IMG/VR virus record: IMGVR_UViG_3300047481_000331
Location: 1 to 41,844 of that record
Source: a virus
DNA: 41,844 nucleotides
Strand: one strand, 5' to 3'
Shown here: positions 24,323-33,625 of the stretch, one piece after another
Layout: the number at the start of each line of letters is the position of its first letter
Numbering within the stretch: position 1 is the stretch's first letter
Translations under genes and position numbers: made by a program
The notes under the pieces: generated by a model
What the model saw: only the letters and a program-made list of their open reading frames with translations
What the model was told of the DNA's origin: nothing
Database searches by the model: none

Positions 24323-25558
24323 ATGGCATATACAATTGTTAAAAGTGATGGTACAGTTCTAACTACCATTGCTGACGGTACTATTAATACGACTAGTACC
24401 TCTTTAGGCTTACCCGGCCGAAATTATCCTGGGTATGGACAAACGTTGGATACCAACTTTGTACACATGGTGGAAAATTTCGCTGCCAATACTCCCCCTG
24501 CAAATCCTATCAGGGGTCAGTTGTGGTACAATATTAACAATAGTACATTGTATGTTTGCCCAACTAACGGTGCTCCCAACGCAAACGTATGGTTAGCATT
24601 GACTGCTACATCAAGCGGTGGTAACACAACATTCGGTGCGGTAACTGTTACAGGTAATTTGGCTGCTTCTAATTTATCAGCAACAAATGACATAACAGCA
24701 AGTAATTTAATATCATCACTCAATTTGACAATTACTGGTGCAGCAAATATTGGTAATGCCACAATATCAAATGCAAACATCGGTACACTAACAACTACAG
24801 CAATCACCTCAGGTTCACAGTCTACTAACGGAACACTAACTGGTGTTTGGACTGCAAACGGCGCCGGCACTGCAAACAGTGTAGCAGGCACTGCGATGTG
24901 GGTTACAGGTGGTAACCTCGTAGTAACTGGCGGTGGCGGTATTGGTATTAGAACAGATAACTTAATGTATGCTAACGGCGCTAACATTTTCGGTGGTGGC
25001 GCGGCATATAGCAACTCAAACGTTGCGGCATACTTACCAACTTATACAGGTAACGTAGGTACAGGCGCAACAATATTTGTAGGAACAACAGTAACAACCG
25101 GCGCTAACACAACTGCTGGTACAATTACAGGTAACTGGACATTGAGTTCAGGTTCACGTTTACAAGCAACATACGCTGACTTGGCAGAACGTTTTGAAGC
25201 AGACACAACATACGACCCCGGCACAGTAGTTCAATTAGGCGGTACTAAAGAAATTACTGCTGTTAAACTTGAATTAAGTGAGGACGTATTCGGTGTTATA
25301 TCTAATAGTGCTGCTTACTTGATGAATGCAGGTGCAGGTGATGATCAAACTCATCCTCCTGTTGCTGTAAGTGGTCGAGTTCACGTTAAAGTTATGGGTA
25401 AAGTTGCTAAAGGTCAACGACTTGTGAGTGCTGGTAACGGTATTGCCCGTGCCGCTGATCAAGGTGAAGCAACAGCCTTTAATACTATCGGTAGAGCATT
25501 AACAGATAAAACAACAGAAGGTGTCGGTACTGTAGAAGCAATCGTCATCATAAGGTAA
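24323..25558 (+). CDS. Tail fibre-like protein (411 aa)
   Basis: An ATG start is chosen over an in-frame TTG at 24317, because GGAG at 24310-24313 is 9 bases from the ATG. The N-terminus (GLPGRNYPGYGQTLDTNFV, ENFAANTPPANPIRGQLWYN) is a pattern common at the start of marine phage fibre proteins and probably attaches the fibre. Residues of about 105-170 form short repeats of the type NLSATNDITASNL, NIGNATISNANIGTL, typical of a beta-helical shaft. The C-terminal 125 residues begin YADLAERFEADTTYDPGTVV and run through PVAVSGRVHVKVMGKVAKGQ. This looks like a compact knob or receptor domain that recurs in such phages. Function as adhesin is inferred. It is followed by another virion gene after 9 bases. 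Confidence 0.7.
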   Translation: MAYTIVKSDGTVLTTIADGTINTTSTSLGLPGRNYPGYGQTLDTNFVHMVENFAANTPPANPIRGQLWYNINNSTLYVCPTNGAPNANVWLALTATSSGGNTTFGAVTVTGNLAASNLSATNDITASNLISSLNLTITGAANIGNATISNANIGTLTTTAITSGSQSTNGTLTGVWTANGAGTANSVAGTAMWVTGGNLVVTGGGGIGIRTDNLMYANGANIFGGGAAYSNSNVAAYLPTYTGNVGTGATIFVGTTVTTGANTTAGTITGNWTLSSGSRLQATYADLAERFEADTTYDPGTVVQLGGTKEITAVKLELSEDVFGVISNSAAYLMNAGAGDDQTHPPVAVSGRVHVKVMGKVAKGQRLVSAGNGIARAADQGEATAFNTIGRALTDKTTEGVGTVEAIVIIR

Positions 25559-25567
25559 GGGTAAGAC

Positions 25568-26521
25568 ATGAGTTACGCACAATTTGGATTAATACAGGCG
25601 ACAGATTTCAACACGTTAGTAGGTGGAAACCCCACAACTACTGCTAACACATTGAACGCTGTCTGGGCTACAGGTGGTTCCACCGCAGGTTACGGACAGA
25701 CGGCTGTTGCTAACGTATCCGCAGGAAACACTGTTGCGTCAACTGCTCAATGGACAGCGTTAGTTAATAATACTGCTAACGCCGCACTTCATCAAGCATC
25801 ATCTATCACTAGCGTAACAGCACCTAGTGCAGGTGGTACAATTACATACTTGTCTGCTATTCCTACTAACTTACAAACAATTTATACAAGCAGACTTAAT
25901 GCTACCTCACAAGGGTCAACATCAAGTAATACAGCAACATATGGGTCAACATGGAGCGCAGGCTTAACATTTACTCATACAGCAACATTTGCTAACGGTG
26001 ACGCCGCACGTTACTTCTTTAACTCAGGTGGACAGTTAAAGATGACTGTATCACACCCAAGTGGTACTGGTATTAATTTATTGTTCAATAACTTAGCAAG
26101 CAACGTTGGTACCGTAGTATTATCTGCTCCTAGTTCTGGTTCAGTAACTATCGGTGGTGTTTCATATAACGGCATTACTAAAGTTGGTGGCGGTGGTAAT
26201 ACCCCAACTATTTCTCAGAATACAGGTTACTATGCATTGACAACTTCAAACGCAACTGTATTCACACAATTAGCGTCAACAGGTCCTTCAGGATATCTAT
26301 CAACCTATATTAGATTTATTGTTAAGTCTAATGGTACACAAGGATCAAATAGTGATGCTGGTTCAGTTATTACTGTTTATACTATTTGGGATGAAGTTCC
26401 AGATGGATTAACAGTTGCTACTGGCTCAGCAACAACAATGACACTAACACCTCCCGAAACTACATATCTTGCCAATTCATGGGGCGCCGTGACATTAGCA
26501 GGTTCTGTAACAGGTTCATAA
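25568..26521 (+). CDS. Putative virion or fibre protein (317 aa)
   Basis: Starts 9 bases after the fibre gene. The sequence is rich in Thr, Ser, Gly, Asn and Ala. The N-terminal third (MSYAQFGLIQATDFNTLVGG, LNAVWATG, GYGQTAVANVSAGN, WTALVN) looks helical or extended. The rest looks like a beta-sandwich: GLTFTHTATFANGDAARYFF, NSGGQLKMTVSHPSGTG, VTVYTIWDEVPDG. This layout is familiar from structural proteins of marine phages that lie beside the fibres, and no enzymatic motif is seen. It may be a fibre tip or accessory capsid or tail protein. The assignment rests on context and composition. Confidence 0.55.
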   Translation: MSYAQFGLIQATDFNTLVGGNPTTTANTLNAVWATGGSTAGYGQTAVANVSAGNTVASTAQWTALVNNTANAALHQASSITSVTAPSAGGTITYLSAIPTNLQTIYTSRLNATSQGSTSSNTATYGSTWSAGLTFTHTATFANGDAARYFFNSGGQLKMTVSHPSGTGINLLFNNLASNVGTVVLSAPSSGSVTIGGVSYNGITKVGGGGNTPTISQNTGYYALTTSNATVFTQLASTGPSGYLSTYIRFIVKSNGTQGSNSDAGSVITVYTIWDEVPDGLTVATGSATTMTLTPPETTYLANSWGAVTLAGSVTGS

Positions 26522-26546
26522 TAATTTTATAGACTGTAAGTATCCA

Positions 26547-26554
26547 TCTAAATA
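26547..26554 (+). promoter_or_regulatory. Possible late promoter octamer, one mismatch (TCTAAATA)
   Basis: In the 51-base gap after the virion gene, TCTAAATA differs at one base from TATAAATA. AGGAG at 26561-26565 follows, 7 bases before the ATG at 26573. This is the only gap of more than 15 bases before the long gene string that follows, so it is the most likely site for a promoter of that string. Confidence 0.35.
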
Positions 26555-26572
26555 ACTCGTAGGAGTGAATAG

Positions 26573-26878
26573 ATGGATACCAAAACCTTAATTGCAGAAG
26601 CCAAAGCACGATTTAATCATAATTCGGCTAAGGCCTATCTCAAAGAAAAATACAACAGTAAACTATTAATAGCAGAGCAAGGTGGACTTTGGCGAGCCGA
26701 TGCTCAGACCATTTCGTTCCTAAATTCTTTTACCTCTAAAAAGGTCGTCTTATTAGACACTTTTGACAACCCTGTTGAGGTTGATAGAAAAGCACTACTC
26801 AACACATTAACTGAAGTTAACGAAACAGTAATGAAAGAATGGTATAACGAATGGCAAGAACTAGAAACAAAAAGGTAA
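26573..26878 (+). CDS. Conserved phage protein of unknown function (101 aa)
   Basis: A small charged protein with a strong AGGAG ribosome binding site. Visible features: a helical N-terminus (AEAKARFNHNSAKAYLKEKY), LLIAEQGGLWRADAQTISFL, a strand VVLLDTFDNPVEVDRKALL, and a C-terminal helix NETVMKEWYNEWQELETKR. I recall proteins of this type near the tail fibre genes of marine T4-like phages. Location next to the fibres would fit a fibre chaperone or small virion component, but no family function is known to me. Its last 28 bases overlap the next gene. Confidence 0.6.
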   Translation: MDTKTLIAEAKARFNHNSAKAYLKEKYNSKLLIAEQGGLWRADAQTISFLNSFTSKKVVLLDTFDNPVEVDRKALLNTLTEVNETVMKEWYNEWQELETKR

Positions 26879-27678
26879 ATCGAGGCGTTATTCTATTTGC
26901 ATTCAATTCGCCTAGATATAACTATTATAAAATGGCAAAGTATACTGCCAAACGTGTCAATCATTTTTTAAATCTTCCTGTAACACTTGTTACGGACGAA
27001 GAATCTAAACCTGAGGGTGACCATCCGTTTGATAAGATAATCACAGTGGTTCCAGACAAAAACAACATACGTGAATATCAAGTTTGGATCAACAAAGGTA
27101 GATATCAAGCATATGAATTAAGTCCATATGATGAAACATTATTATTGGACGTTGATTACATGGTAAACTCTGATAAGTTGTTAAAGACATTTGACACTGG
27201 GTTAGACTTTTGCTGTCACGACAATACTAGTTTCTTAATGCATCCTGGCGCCGCACAAGAAGTACTAAGTTCATACAGTTTTAAAACTCTTTGGGCTACA
27301 GTAGTCATGTTTAAAAAAACAGAACGTGCCAAACAAATATTTGAATGTTTGAAAATGATACAAGAAAATTATAATCATTACGCTGACATTCATAGTTTTG
27401 TAGCAGGCGTATATAGAAACGATTACGCACTTACACTTGCATTACGCATAGCAAATGGACATATGGTTACACCAAACGATATAATCCCATGGGACTTAAT
27501 ACATGTGGGTAAGAATACCACTGTGTATAGAAATAGTGACGATCCATACAATACAGAATTTGTAGTAATGTTTGATAATTGGCAACGTGGTAAAATTCGT
27601 AAAGAATATACAATCATTAAAGACTGCGATTTTCACGTGATGAATAAAGATAATTTTGTGGAGTTGATTCGTGAGTAA
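26851..27678 (+). CDS. Putative GT-A type glycosyltransferase (275 aa)
   Basis: Begins inside the preceding gene. The core reads VILFAFNSPRYNYYKMAKYT, then NLPVTLVTDEES, then SPYDETLLLDVDYMVN with DVD at residues 100-102, then a CHDN segment. The order of a Rossmann-like strand, a T-D turn and a DxD motif after a hydrophobic strand fits GT-A glycosyltransferases (GT8-like), in which DxD binds the metal and nucleotide sugar. Donor and acceptor are unknown. The next gene has a similar plan, so the two may be old paralogues. No membrane segment or signal peptide is seen, so a cytoplasmic enzyme is expected. Confidence 0.5.
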   Translation: MARTRNKKVNRGVILFAFNSPRYNYYKMAKYTAKRVNHFLNLPVTLVTDEESKPEGDHPFDKIITVVPDKNNIREYQVWINKGRYQAYELSPYDETLLLDVDYMVNSDKLLKTFDTGLDFCCHDNTSFLMHPGAAQEVLSSYSFKTLWATVVMFKKTERAKQIFECLKMIQENYNHYADIHSFVAGVYRNDYALTLALRIANGHMVTPNDIIPWDLIHVGKNTTVYRNSDDPYNTEFVVMFDNWQRGKIRKEYTIIKDCDFHVMNKDNFVELIRE

Positions 27679-28465
27679 AGGATTTGTAATCTTAGCGCAA
27701 AACACTAATAAAGTTGACTACGTACAATGTGCAGAAGTCTTAGGACGTAGCATTAAACGTAACATGCCAAATAGTCATGTTACGTTAATCACAGATGAAA
27801 AAGTAAAGTCAAAGATATTTGATAACGTAGTTAAGTTACCATATGGAGATTTAGCGCCTAACAGTGATTGGAAACTAGTCAATGACTGGCAAGTATATGA
27901 AGCAAGCCCGTATGAGTACACAATTAAATTAGAAGCCGATTTGTTTATTCCAACATCAATTGATTATTGGTGGGATGCATTATCAACTAGAGACCTTGTA
28001 ATTTCTACTACTATTAGAAATTTTAAACAAGAGGTATCTGATATACGTGCTTATAGAAAGTTTATAGATGATAACGGATTACCCGATTGCTATAACGCTA
28101 TCACGTACTTTAAAAAATCAGAATTAGCAGAGAAATTTTTTGCTATTGTTAAAGATGTATTTGAGAATTGGAAGTACTATATCAATACATTAAAGTGTAA
28201 TGCTGATGAGCCAGTTACAACTGATTGGGCATATGCTATAGCATCACACATACTAGGTAAAGAAAATACAACATTACCAAACTTTGAATCGATGAGCATG
28301 GTCCACATGAAGCAATGGATCAATGGCATGCCAACAGAAAACTGGACCGATACGTTAATCTATGAGATATTGCCACATACATTAAGAATTAATACTGTAC
28401 CGCAACAATATCCATTTCACTATCAAATCAAGAGTTTTTCTGATAAACTAATGGTGTTAAAATGA
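27671..28465 (+). CDS. Putative GT-A type glycosyltransferase (264 aa)
   Basis: A GTG start overlaps the stop of the preceding gene by 8 bases. Features: KGFVILAQNTNKVDYVQCAE, then SHVTLITDEKVKSKIF, then YEYTIKLEADLFIP with E-A-D at residues 88-90 in the place of DxD, then AITYFKKSE and EPVTTDWAYAIASHIL. The layout is the same as that of the gene before it, with an acidic EAD instead of DVD. A variant acidic motif is compatible with a GT-A fold but weakens the call. The W-rich middle (SIDYWWDAL) is unusual. The next gene overlaps its stop as ATGA. Confidence 0.45.
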   Translation: MSKGFVILAQNTNKVDYVQCAEVLGRSIKRNMPNSHVTLITDEKVKSKIFDNVVKLPYGDLAPNSDWKLVNDWQVYEASPYEYTIKLEADLFIPTSIDYWWDALSTRDLVISTTIRNFKQEVSDIRAYRKFIDDNGLPDCYNAITYFKKSELAEKFFAIVKDVFENWKYYINTLKCNADEPVTTDWAYAIASHILGKENTTLPNFESMSMVHMKQWINGMPTENWTDTLIYEILPHTLRINTVPQQYPFHYQIKSFSDKLMVLK

Positions 28466-28812
28466 GTGATACTAAAGAAGATTATATTATCATATGGGAA
28501 GCACCTAAAATTGTGCCACCTGAGTTTCGTTTATATTATGACGAAGCAGGTAAAGTAATTACATATACCTCAGAAAAATTAGAGGGTAACTATATTGTTA
28601 TTGATGCAATGACTTTTGCGGCTGCTAGACCTGACGTAAGAGTAATTGACGGCAAATTATCTACAGTACAACCGCATGCTATAATTTCAAAGTTAATGCC
28701 ACACGACACTGAGGGTCGTGACTGTGCGTTAGAAGATATTAGCGTAGTTACTGTAAAGAAAGACAAAGTTAAAAAACAAAAGTGGAAATTGAACACATAT
28801 GAACTCAGATGA
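28462..28812 (+). CDS. Protein of unknown function (116 aa)
   Basis: ATGA overlap with the preceding gene. Visible sequence: DYIIIWEAPKIVPPEFRLYY, DEAGKVITYTSEKLEGNYIV, then IDAMTFAAARPDVRVIDGKL, then a Lys-rich end. It is predicted to be mostly beta. I recognise similar short proteins beside glycosyltransferase genes in other marine phages but know no function. The coupling to the transferases on both sides suggests it takes part in the same process (inference). Confidence 0.55.
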   Translation: MSDTKEDYIIIWEAPKIVPPEFRLYYDEAGKVITYTSEKLEGNYIVIDAMTFAAARPDVRVIDGKLSTVQPHAIISKLMPHDTEGRDCALEDISVVTVKKDKVKKQKWKLNTYELR

Positions 28813-29752
28813 TATTGTTGACGTAGCAGATTTAGACTGCATTTATCTAAGTTACGATGAGCCACAGAAAGAAGAATTTTGGCTCAAGATTAAGAACATG
28901 GTGCCTTGGGCTAAACGTGTTGACGGTGTTAAGGGTTCTGATGCGGCACACAAAGCCGCAGGTGAAGCAAGTGATACTGAGCGATTTATTCTTATCGATG
29001 GTGACAACATGCCCGATGAAGAATTTTTCAATATTCAATTAGACTTTACTGGTAAGGATCCTAAATATAAAATAGCACAGTTCCGTTGGAAAGCAGTCAA
29101 CGCTATTAATGGACTACGTTATGGCAACGGTGGCATGAGCAGTTGGACAAAGACTTATGTTGCTAATATGAAAACACATGAGAATCAAAAAGAAGGCGAT
29201 ATTACACGTATTGCTGATTTTTGTTTAGACAGTAAAGACAATTTGTATTGGGCTATGTATGATTGCTATTCAACTACATATCCTAACTACACACCGTTTC
29301 AAGCCTGGCGCGCCGGCTTTAGAGAAGGCGTTAAGATGTGCTTGAATAAGGGCGCTGTACCCACTGTAGATGAATTCAAAGAAACTGTAGCAAGCAGAAA
29401 CCTTAACAATCTGACCATATGGCAAAACGTTGGTACTGATGTAGAAAACGGAAACTGGGCTATTTACGGTGCTAGACTTGGAACATATATGACTATGCTT
29501 ACTGACTGGGAGCATACTAATGTGCAATGGTTCGATAACTATATAGAACTATGGGAAAAGCATAAAGACTATGACCCATTAGATCAAGCAGAAGATATTG
29601 GATCTATGTTACGTGCTAAATTAGGTCTACCTATATGTACATTAAGCCCAGAGCAAAGCAAGTTTTTCAAACGACATGTTAATGCTGATAAGCATAATTT
29701 AGGTCCACTAGTTACGGAGATGGAAGTCATCAGAAGGATAGAAGGCTGGTAA
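28799..29752 (+). CDS. Putative glycosyltransferase with DGDN motif (317 aa)
   Basis: Overlaps the preceding gene by 14 bases. The N-terminal 75 residues read IYLSYDEPQKEEFWLKIKN, then PWAKRVDGVKGSDAAHKAA, then ERFILIDGDNMPDEEFF, with DGDN at residues 67-70. A strand followed by an acidic DxD-like motif, preceded by an AHKAA helix, is a pattern I associate with phage GT-A-like transferases. The remainder is rich in aromatic residues and has WQNVGTDVENGNWAIYGARL. Substrates are unknown. Its stop codon shares a base with the ATG of the first radical SAM gene (TAATG), tying glycosyl transfer and radical chemistry together in expression. Confidence 0.55.
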   Translation: MNSDDIVDVADLDCIYLSYDEPQKEEFWLKIKNMVPWAKRVDGVKGSDAAHKAAGEASDTERFILIDGDNMPDEEFFNIQLDFTGKDPKYKIAQFRWKAVNAINGLRYGNGGMSSWTKTYVANMKTHENQKEGDITRIADFCLDSKDNLYWAMYDCYSTTYPNYTPFQAWRAGFREGVKMCLNKGAVPTVDEFKETVASRNLNNLTIWQNVGTDVENGNWAIYGARLGTYMTMLTDWEHTNVQWFDNYIELWEKHKDYDPLDQAEDIGSMLRAKLGLPICTLSPEQSKFFKRHVNADKHNLGPLVTEMEVIRRIEGW

Positions 29753-31155
29753 TGTCATACGAAACAAATAGAATTAAAGACATTAAGGTCGTAGTAGAAC
29801 GTGAAGCAGGATCAACATTTTGTTTAGCGAAATGGCATCACGTTACTATGTACTTGCAATCAGGAGAGACACATAGTTGTTATCATCCACGACCACATAA
29901 GATTCCATTAAGTGAGTTGGCAGATAACCCATCGGCATTACATAATACACAAGAAAAGAAAATAGAACGTCAAATGATGCTTGAGGGCAAGAAGCCTGAG
30001 GGCTGTCAGTATTGTTGGAATATCGAAGCAATGGGTCCTGACTATATTAGCGACCGTCATATACGTAATGCAAGTATTTTTACTGAAGAACGTTTTGAAC
30101 AAACAGCAAAGGGACCCTGGGATCAAAACATTAATCCAGAATACATTGAAATTAACTTTGGTAATGAATGTAACTTTAAATGTGGTTATTGTCATCCAAA
30201 GTATAGCACAAGTTTCTACAAAGAGATTGAGAAGTTTGGTCCTGTAACCAGTGTAAAGAATCATCGTTGTGATGTTGATTGGATGAAGTTATATCAACGT
30301 GAAGATGATAATCCATATGTAGATGCGTTTTGGGAGTGGTGGCCAGAGATGCGTAAGACATTGAATATCTTGCGTGTAACAGGTGGCGAACCTACATTAC
30401 ATAGTAGCACATGGAGATTGTTAGAACAGATTGACAAGGATCCTATGCCATGGTTAGAACTAAACATTAATAGTAACTTCGGAACAAAGACTGTTCTTTA
30501 TGAACGTCTTGCTGAAAAGGTAAAGAAACTTACAGATGAGGGTAAGATTCGTAGTTTCAAAATGTTCACTAGCATGGATACATGGGGACAACGTGCTGAA
30601 TATATTCGCACTGGATTAGATTTAGAACTATGGGAGAAAAACTTTCATACGTATCTACAAGGTACAAACAGCCCAGTTACGTTTATGATTACGTTTAACA
30701 TCTTCAGTGTTACAACATTTAAGAGTTTGTTAGAGAAGTTCCTAGAGTGGCGCAAGCAGTATGGTTGGTATGATGATAAGCCAAACGATAAACATCGTGT
30801 ACGCTTTGACACACCGTATTTGCGTGAACCTATTCAGTATGATATGAATATACTTCCTAAAGAGCAGTTCATGCCATATATGTATGAGTCATTGAAGTTT
30901 ATGGAAGAAAACACTGATGACTTACGTCCTGACGCATTTACTACGATTGAATATGAAAAGTTCAAACGTGTAGTAGATTACATGGCTGAGACACATTACA
31001 GCGAAGATAAATTAATAGAAGGACGCAGAGATTTCTATAACTGGTTCAACGAGTTAGATGACCGTAGAGAAACAGATATGCTTTCTGTGTTCCCCGAAAT
31101 GATGGATTTTTATAGATTATGTCAGGAAACAAACAGGACAAACCCACTTTCTTAA
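29752..31155 (+). CDS. Radical SAM enzyme 1, N-terminal twitch-like domain (467 aa)
   Basis: The radical SAM motif CNFKCGYC has Cys at 140, 144 and 147, which would hold the 4Fe-4S cluster that cleaves S-adenosylmethionine. The SAM-binding GGEP is at 211-214. Before the core, Cys 24, 43, 85 and 88 (FCLAKWHH, HSCYHP, CQYC) form a putative extra-cluster domain of the twitch/SPASM type. It is placed N-terminally, unlike the usual C-terminal position. Compared with the next four enzymes it is the most divergent: it has one Cys (SCYHP) where they have PCC, and it lacks their 'RFSNICN' block. A Trp-rich stretch (DAFWEWWPEM) follows the core motif. Substrate unknown. Confidence 0.85.
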   Translation: MSYETNRIKDIKVVVEREAGSTFCLAKWHHVTMYLQSGETHSCYHPRPHKIPLSELADNPSALHNTQEKKIERQMMLEGKKPEGCQYCWNIEAMGPDYISDRHIRNASIFTEERFEQTAKGPWDQNINPEYIEINFGNECNFKCGYCHPKYSTSFYKEIEKFGPVTSVKNHRCDVDWMKLYQREDDNPYVDAFWEWWPEMRKTLNILRVTGGEPTLHSSTWRLLEQIDKDPMPWLELNINSNFGTKTVLYERLAEKVKKLTDEGKIRSFKMFTSMDTWGQRAEYIRTGLDLELWEKNFHTYLQGTNSPVTFMITFNIFSVTTFKSLLEKFLEWRKQYGWYDDKPNDKHRVRFDTPYLREPIQYDMNILPKEQFMPYMYESLKFMEENTDDLRPDAFTTIEYEKFKRVVDYMAETHYSEDKLIEGRRDFYNWFNELDDRRETDMLSVFPEMMDFYRLCQETNRTNPLS

Positions 31156-32411
31156 GAAGGTTACTCTTAGAAAAGAGTGACACTTTTTGCATAGTGCCGT
31201 GGACGCACTTACATACAACACCTACGGGTATTGCCGCTCCTTGCTGTATTGCTGAGAGTTGTGCTACCGAAGACGGTGTTGGTGATGCTAAGAAACAGGG
31301 TTTGATGGAGTTAGTCAACAGTCCAAAGATGAATCAATTACGATTGGACATGTTAAAGGGTGTAAAGAATAACGAATGCAACAAATGCCATAAGCACGAA
31401 GAGCAGGGTATCAAAAGTTTCCGTCAAATGATTAATGATGAGATGGGTGGTTACTTTGAGGAAGCCATTGAAACTACAAACTTAGATGATGGTTCATTGT
31501 CTGAGTTTAAGATGCGTTATTTTGATATACGATTCAGTAACATTTGTAATTTCAAATGCCGTACATGTGGGTCAGCATTTAGTACTCAGTGGGAACAAGA
31601 AGATTTAAAGAACAACGTATGGTATGCTAAAGTTCACCCTAAAAATGATAACAAAGCATTTTTGAATGATGTTATTGAACAGATTGACCATATGGAAACT
31701 GCATACTTTGCAGGTGGTGAGCCATTAATTACAGAAGAACATTATATCTTATTGGAAGAAATGATTAAACGTAAACGCACTAACATTAAGTTGCGTTATA
31801 ATACCAATATGAGTAACTTAAAGTTTAAGGATAAGGATTTATTGTCATTATGGAAAAACTTTAAGAGTGGCGTAAACATCTATGCTAGCATCGACCATGT
31901 TGGTGAACGTGCAGAATATATCAGACATGGTACTGATTGGGGCGTAGTAGAAACTAATTTTCTAAACGCTAAGAAACAAAACTTCATTACAATTCAGATT
32001 AATACAGTATTAAGTGTGTTCAACTATCTTACTATATTTGATTTCTACAAGTATCTGATAGATAAGAAATTATATTCAGCAAAGGATAGCATTTACACTG
32101 TATATAACATGTCTACCCCTGAGCATTTAACATGCCACATACTACCACCTGATTATAAAGAGCGTGGCAATGTGAGCATGCAACAAGCAATTCAATATAT
32201 GCATTCACATGGGTTTGGTCAAGACAAGATTAAACAATTATCAGATACTACGCAATGGGTATTCTCACAACATACATGGGAAGCACAAAAGGCTAAATTT
32301 AGAGAAGAGGTGTCACGTTTGGACAGAATTAGAAGTGAAGATTTCACTAAGGTATTTCCTGAAATAGGTAATCTATTAAGACCAGATAGAGTAAAATTAT
32401 GGCCGGTATAA
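31119..32411 (+). CDS. Radical SAM enzyme 2, N-terminal twitch-like domain (430 aa)
   Basis: Starts 37 bases inside the preceding gene. The N-terminal Cys-rich part has C24, C42, C43, C48, C87 and C90 (FCIVPWTHLH, PCC, CNKC). The linker MRYFDIRFSNI leads to the radical SAM motif CNFKCRTC (C143, C147, C150). The SAM-binding AGGEPLI is at 198-204. Family knowledge: radical SAM proteins with an auxiliary twitch/SPASM domain bind one or two further 4Fe-4S clusters and modify peptides or sugars, for example by dehydrogenation, thioether formation or epimerisation. Which reaction occurs here cannot be said. It is a clear paralogue of the next three genes. Confidence 0.88.
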   Translation: MSGNKQDKPTFLRRLLLEKSDTFCIVPWTHLHTTPTGIAAPCCIAESCATEDGVGDAKKQGLMELVNSPKMNQLRLDMLKGVKNNECNKCHKHEEQGIKSFRQMINDEMGGYFEEAIETTNLDDGSLSEFKMRYFDIRFSNICNFKCRTCGSAFSTQWEQEDLKNNVWYAKVHPKNDNKAFLNDVIEQIDHMETAYFAGGEPLITEEHYILLEEMIKRKRTNIKLRYNTNMSNLKFKDKDLLSLWKNFKSGVNIYASIDHVGERAEYIRHGTDWGVVETNFLNAKKQNFITIQINTVLSVFNYLTIFDFYKYLIDKKLYSAKDSIYTVYNMSTPEHLTCHILPPDYKERGNVSMQQAIQYMHSHGFGQDKIKQLSDTTQWVFSQHTWEAQKAKFREEVSRLDRIRSEDFTKVFPEIGNLLRPDRVKLWPV

Positions 32412-33625
32412 AAGATAAAGACTACTACTTAAAAGAAAGTAAAACATTCTGTATGTTCCCGTGGATGCATTTATATGCAAGTCCTCGCGGAGATGTATAT
32501 CCTTGCTGTACAACGACACAAACACAAAAGTTGGGTAACGCAAAAGAAAATACGTTACAAGAAATATTCAACTCTGAAGAAACTAAAAAACTACGTTTGG
32601 ATATGTTGAGCGACACACCAAACGAAATGTGCAAGACTTGCTATAAGATGGAAGAAAACTCTCCAAACAGTTATAGAAATTACAGCAAAGACATGTTTGG
32701 TAAGTACTTTGATGATGTTGTCACACAGACATGGAGTGACGGATCAGTAGATGAATTTAAAATGCGTATGATTGACATACGCTTTAGTAATATCTGTAAC
32801 TTTGCGTGTCGTACATGTGGTAGCGAATGTAGCAGTCAATTTGCAGCCGAAGAACGTAAATTAGGCAAGCATGATTTTATCGTATTGCATGTTGACGATG
32901 GTAAGGGTAAAGTACTTGAAGAAGTATTAGAGCATTTGGATCATGCTGACATGGTTTACTTTGCAGGCGGCGAGCCACTGATCACCGATGAACATTATAT
33001 TATACTAGAAGAAATAATTAAGCGTGGTAGAACAGATATCAAGTTACGTTATAATACCAACGCTAGTAATATACATTTCAAAGGCAGAAACTTAATTGAC
33101 TTATGGAATAAGTTTAGTCACATTGAAGTAGCATGTAGTATAGATCATTTTGGTGAACGTGCAGAACTTATACGTCACGGCACTGATTGGGGAGTAGTAG
33201 AAAGCAACCTATTACAGTTTAGAAAAATGCGTCAAGTATTGTTTAGTGTAAGCACTGTATTGAGTGTGTTTAACTACTTAACTATACATGACTTCTATAA
33301 CTATCTGATACAAAAGAATATTATATTTAAAGAAGATACAAATCATTATCTTTGTTTGACAGCCAATCCTAGTTTCTATTGTGCAACTACATTACCTAAA
33401 TCATTAAAAGAAGGTATGCAGCCAAACATAGAGCAGTTCTGCGATAACTGGAGCCATTTTGAATTGATTACAAGACAAGTAAAATATGCTATCAACTTTG
33501 CAAACAGCGCACATACTTGGGAAGAAAACAAATATGACTTTATCAAGTACAGTTGGCTACGTGATAGATTACGTGGAGAAGATATACTAAAGGTATTTCC
33601 TGAATTGGCATTATTAATTATATGA
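32399..33625 (+). CDS. Radical SAM enzyme 3, N-terminal twitch-like domain (408 aa)
   Basis: Overlaps the preceding stop by 13 bases. N-terminal Cys: C18, C36, C37, C78 and C81 (FCMFPWMHL, VYPCC, CKTC). The radical SAM motif CNFACRTC has C133, C137 and C140, with an extra C144 (GSECSSQF). AGGEPLITDEHY begins at 189. The closest relative in the window is the next gene. Shared blocks include ESKTFCMFPW, GDVYPCC, VDDGxGKVLEEVL and LRYNTNASNI, and the DNA is also similar, so the two arose by a tandem duplication. The protein has no signal peptide and is probably cytoplasmic. Confidence 0.88.
   Translation: MAGIKDKDYYLKESKTFCMFPWMHLYASPRGDVYPCCTTTQTQKLGNAKENTLQEIFNSEETKKLRLDMLSDTPNEMCKTCYKMEENSPNSYRNYSKDMFGKYFDDVVTQTWSDGSVDEFKMRMIDIRFSNICNFACRTCGSECSSQFAAEERKLGKHDFIVLHVDDGKGKVLEEVLEHLDHADMVYFAGGEPLITDEHYIILEEIIKRGRTDIKLRYNTNASNIHFKGRNLIDLWNKFSHIEVACSIDHFGERAELIRHGTDWGVVESNLLQFRKMRQVLFSVSTVLSVFNYLTIHDFYNYLIQKNIIFKEDTNHYLCLTANPSFYCATTLPKSLKEGMQPNIEQFCDNWSHFELITRQVKYAINFANSAHTWEENKYDFIKYSWLRDRLRGEDILKVFPELALLII

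Noticed and set aside
24517-25014. 165-codon open frame on the - strand, opposite the fibre gene
   Set aside because: It lies entirely within the + strand fibre gene, is Val/Pro/Ala-rich as expected from the complement of Gly/Asn/Thr codons, and has no recognisable motif.
26522-26572. Terminator after the last virion gene
   Set aside because: The gap is AT-rich but no stable inverted repeat followed by a T-run could be drawn. No convincing terminator was found elsewhere in the window.
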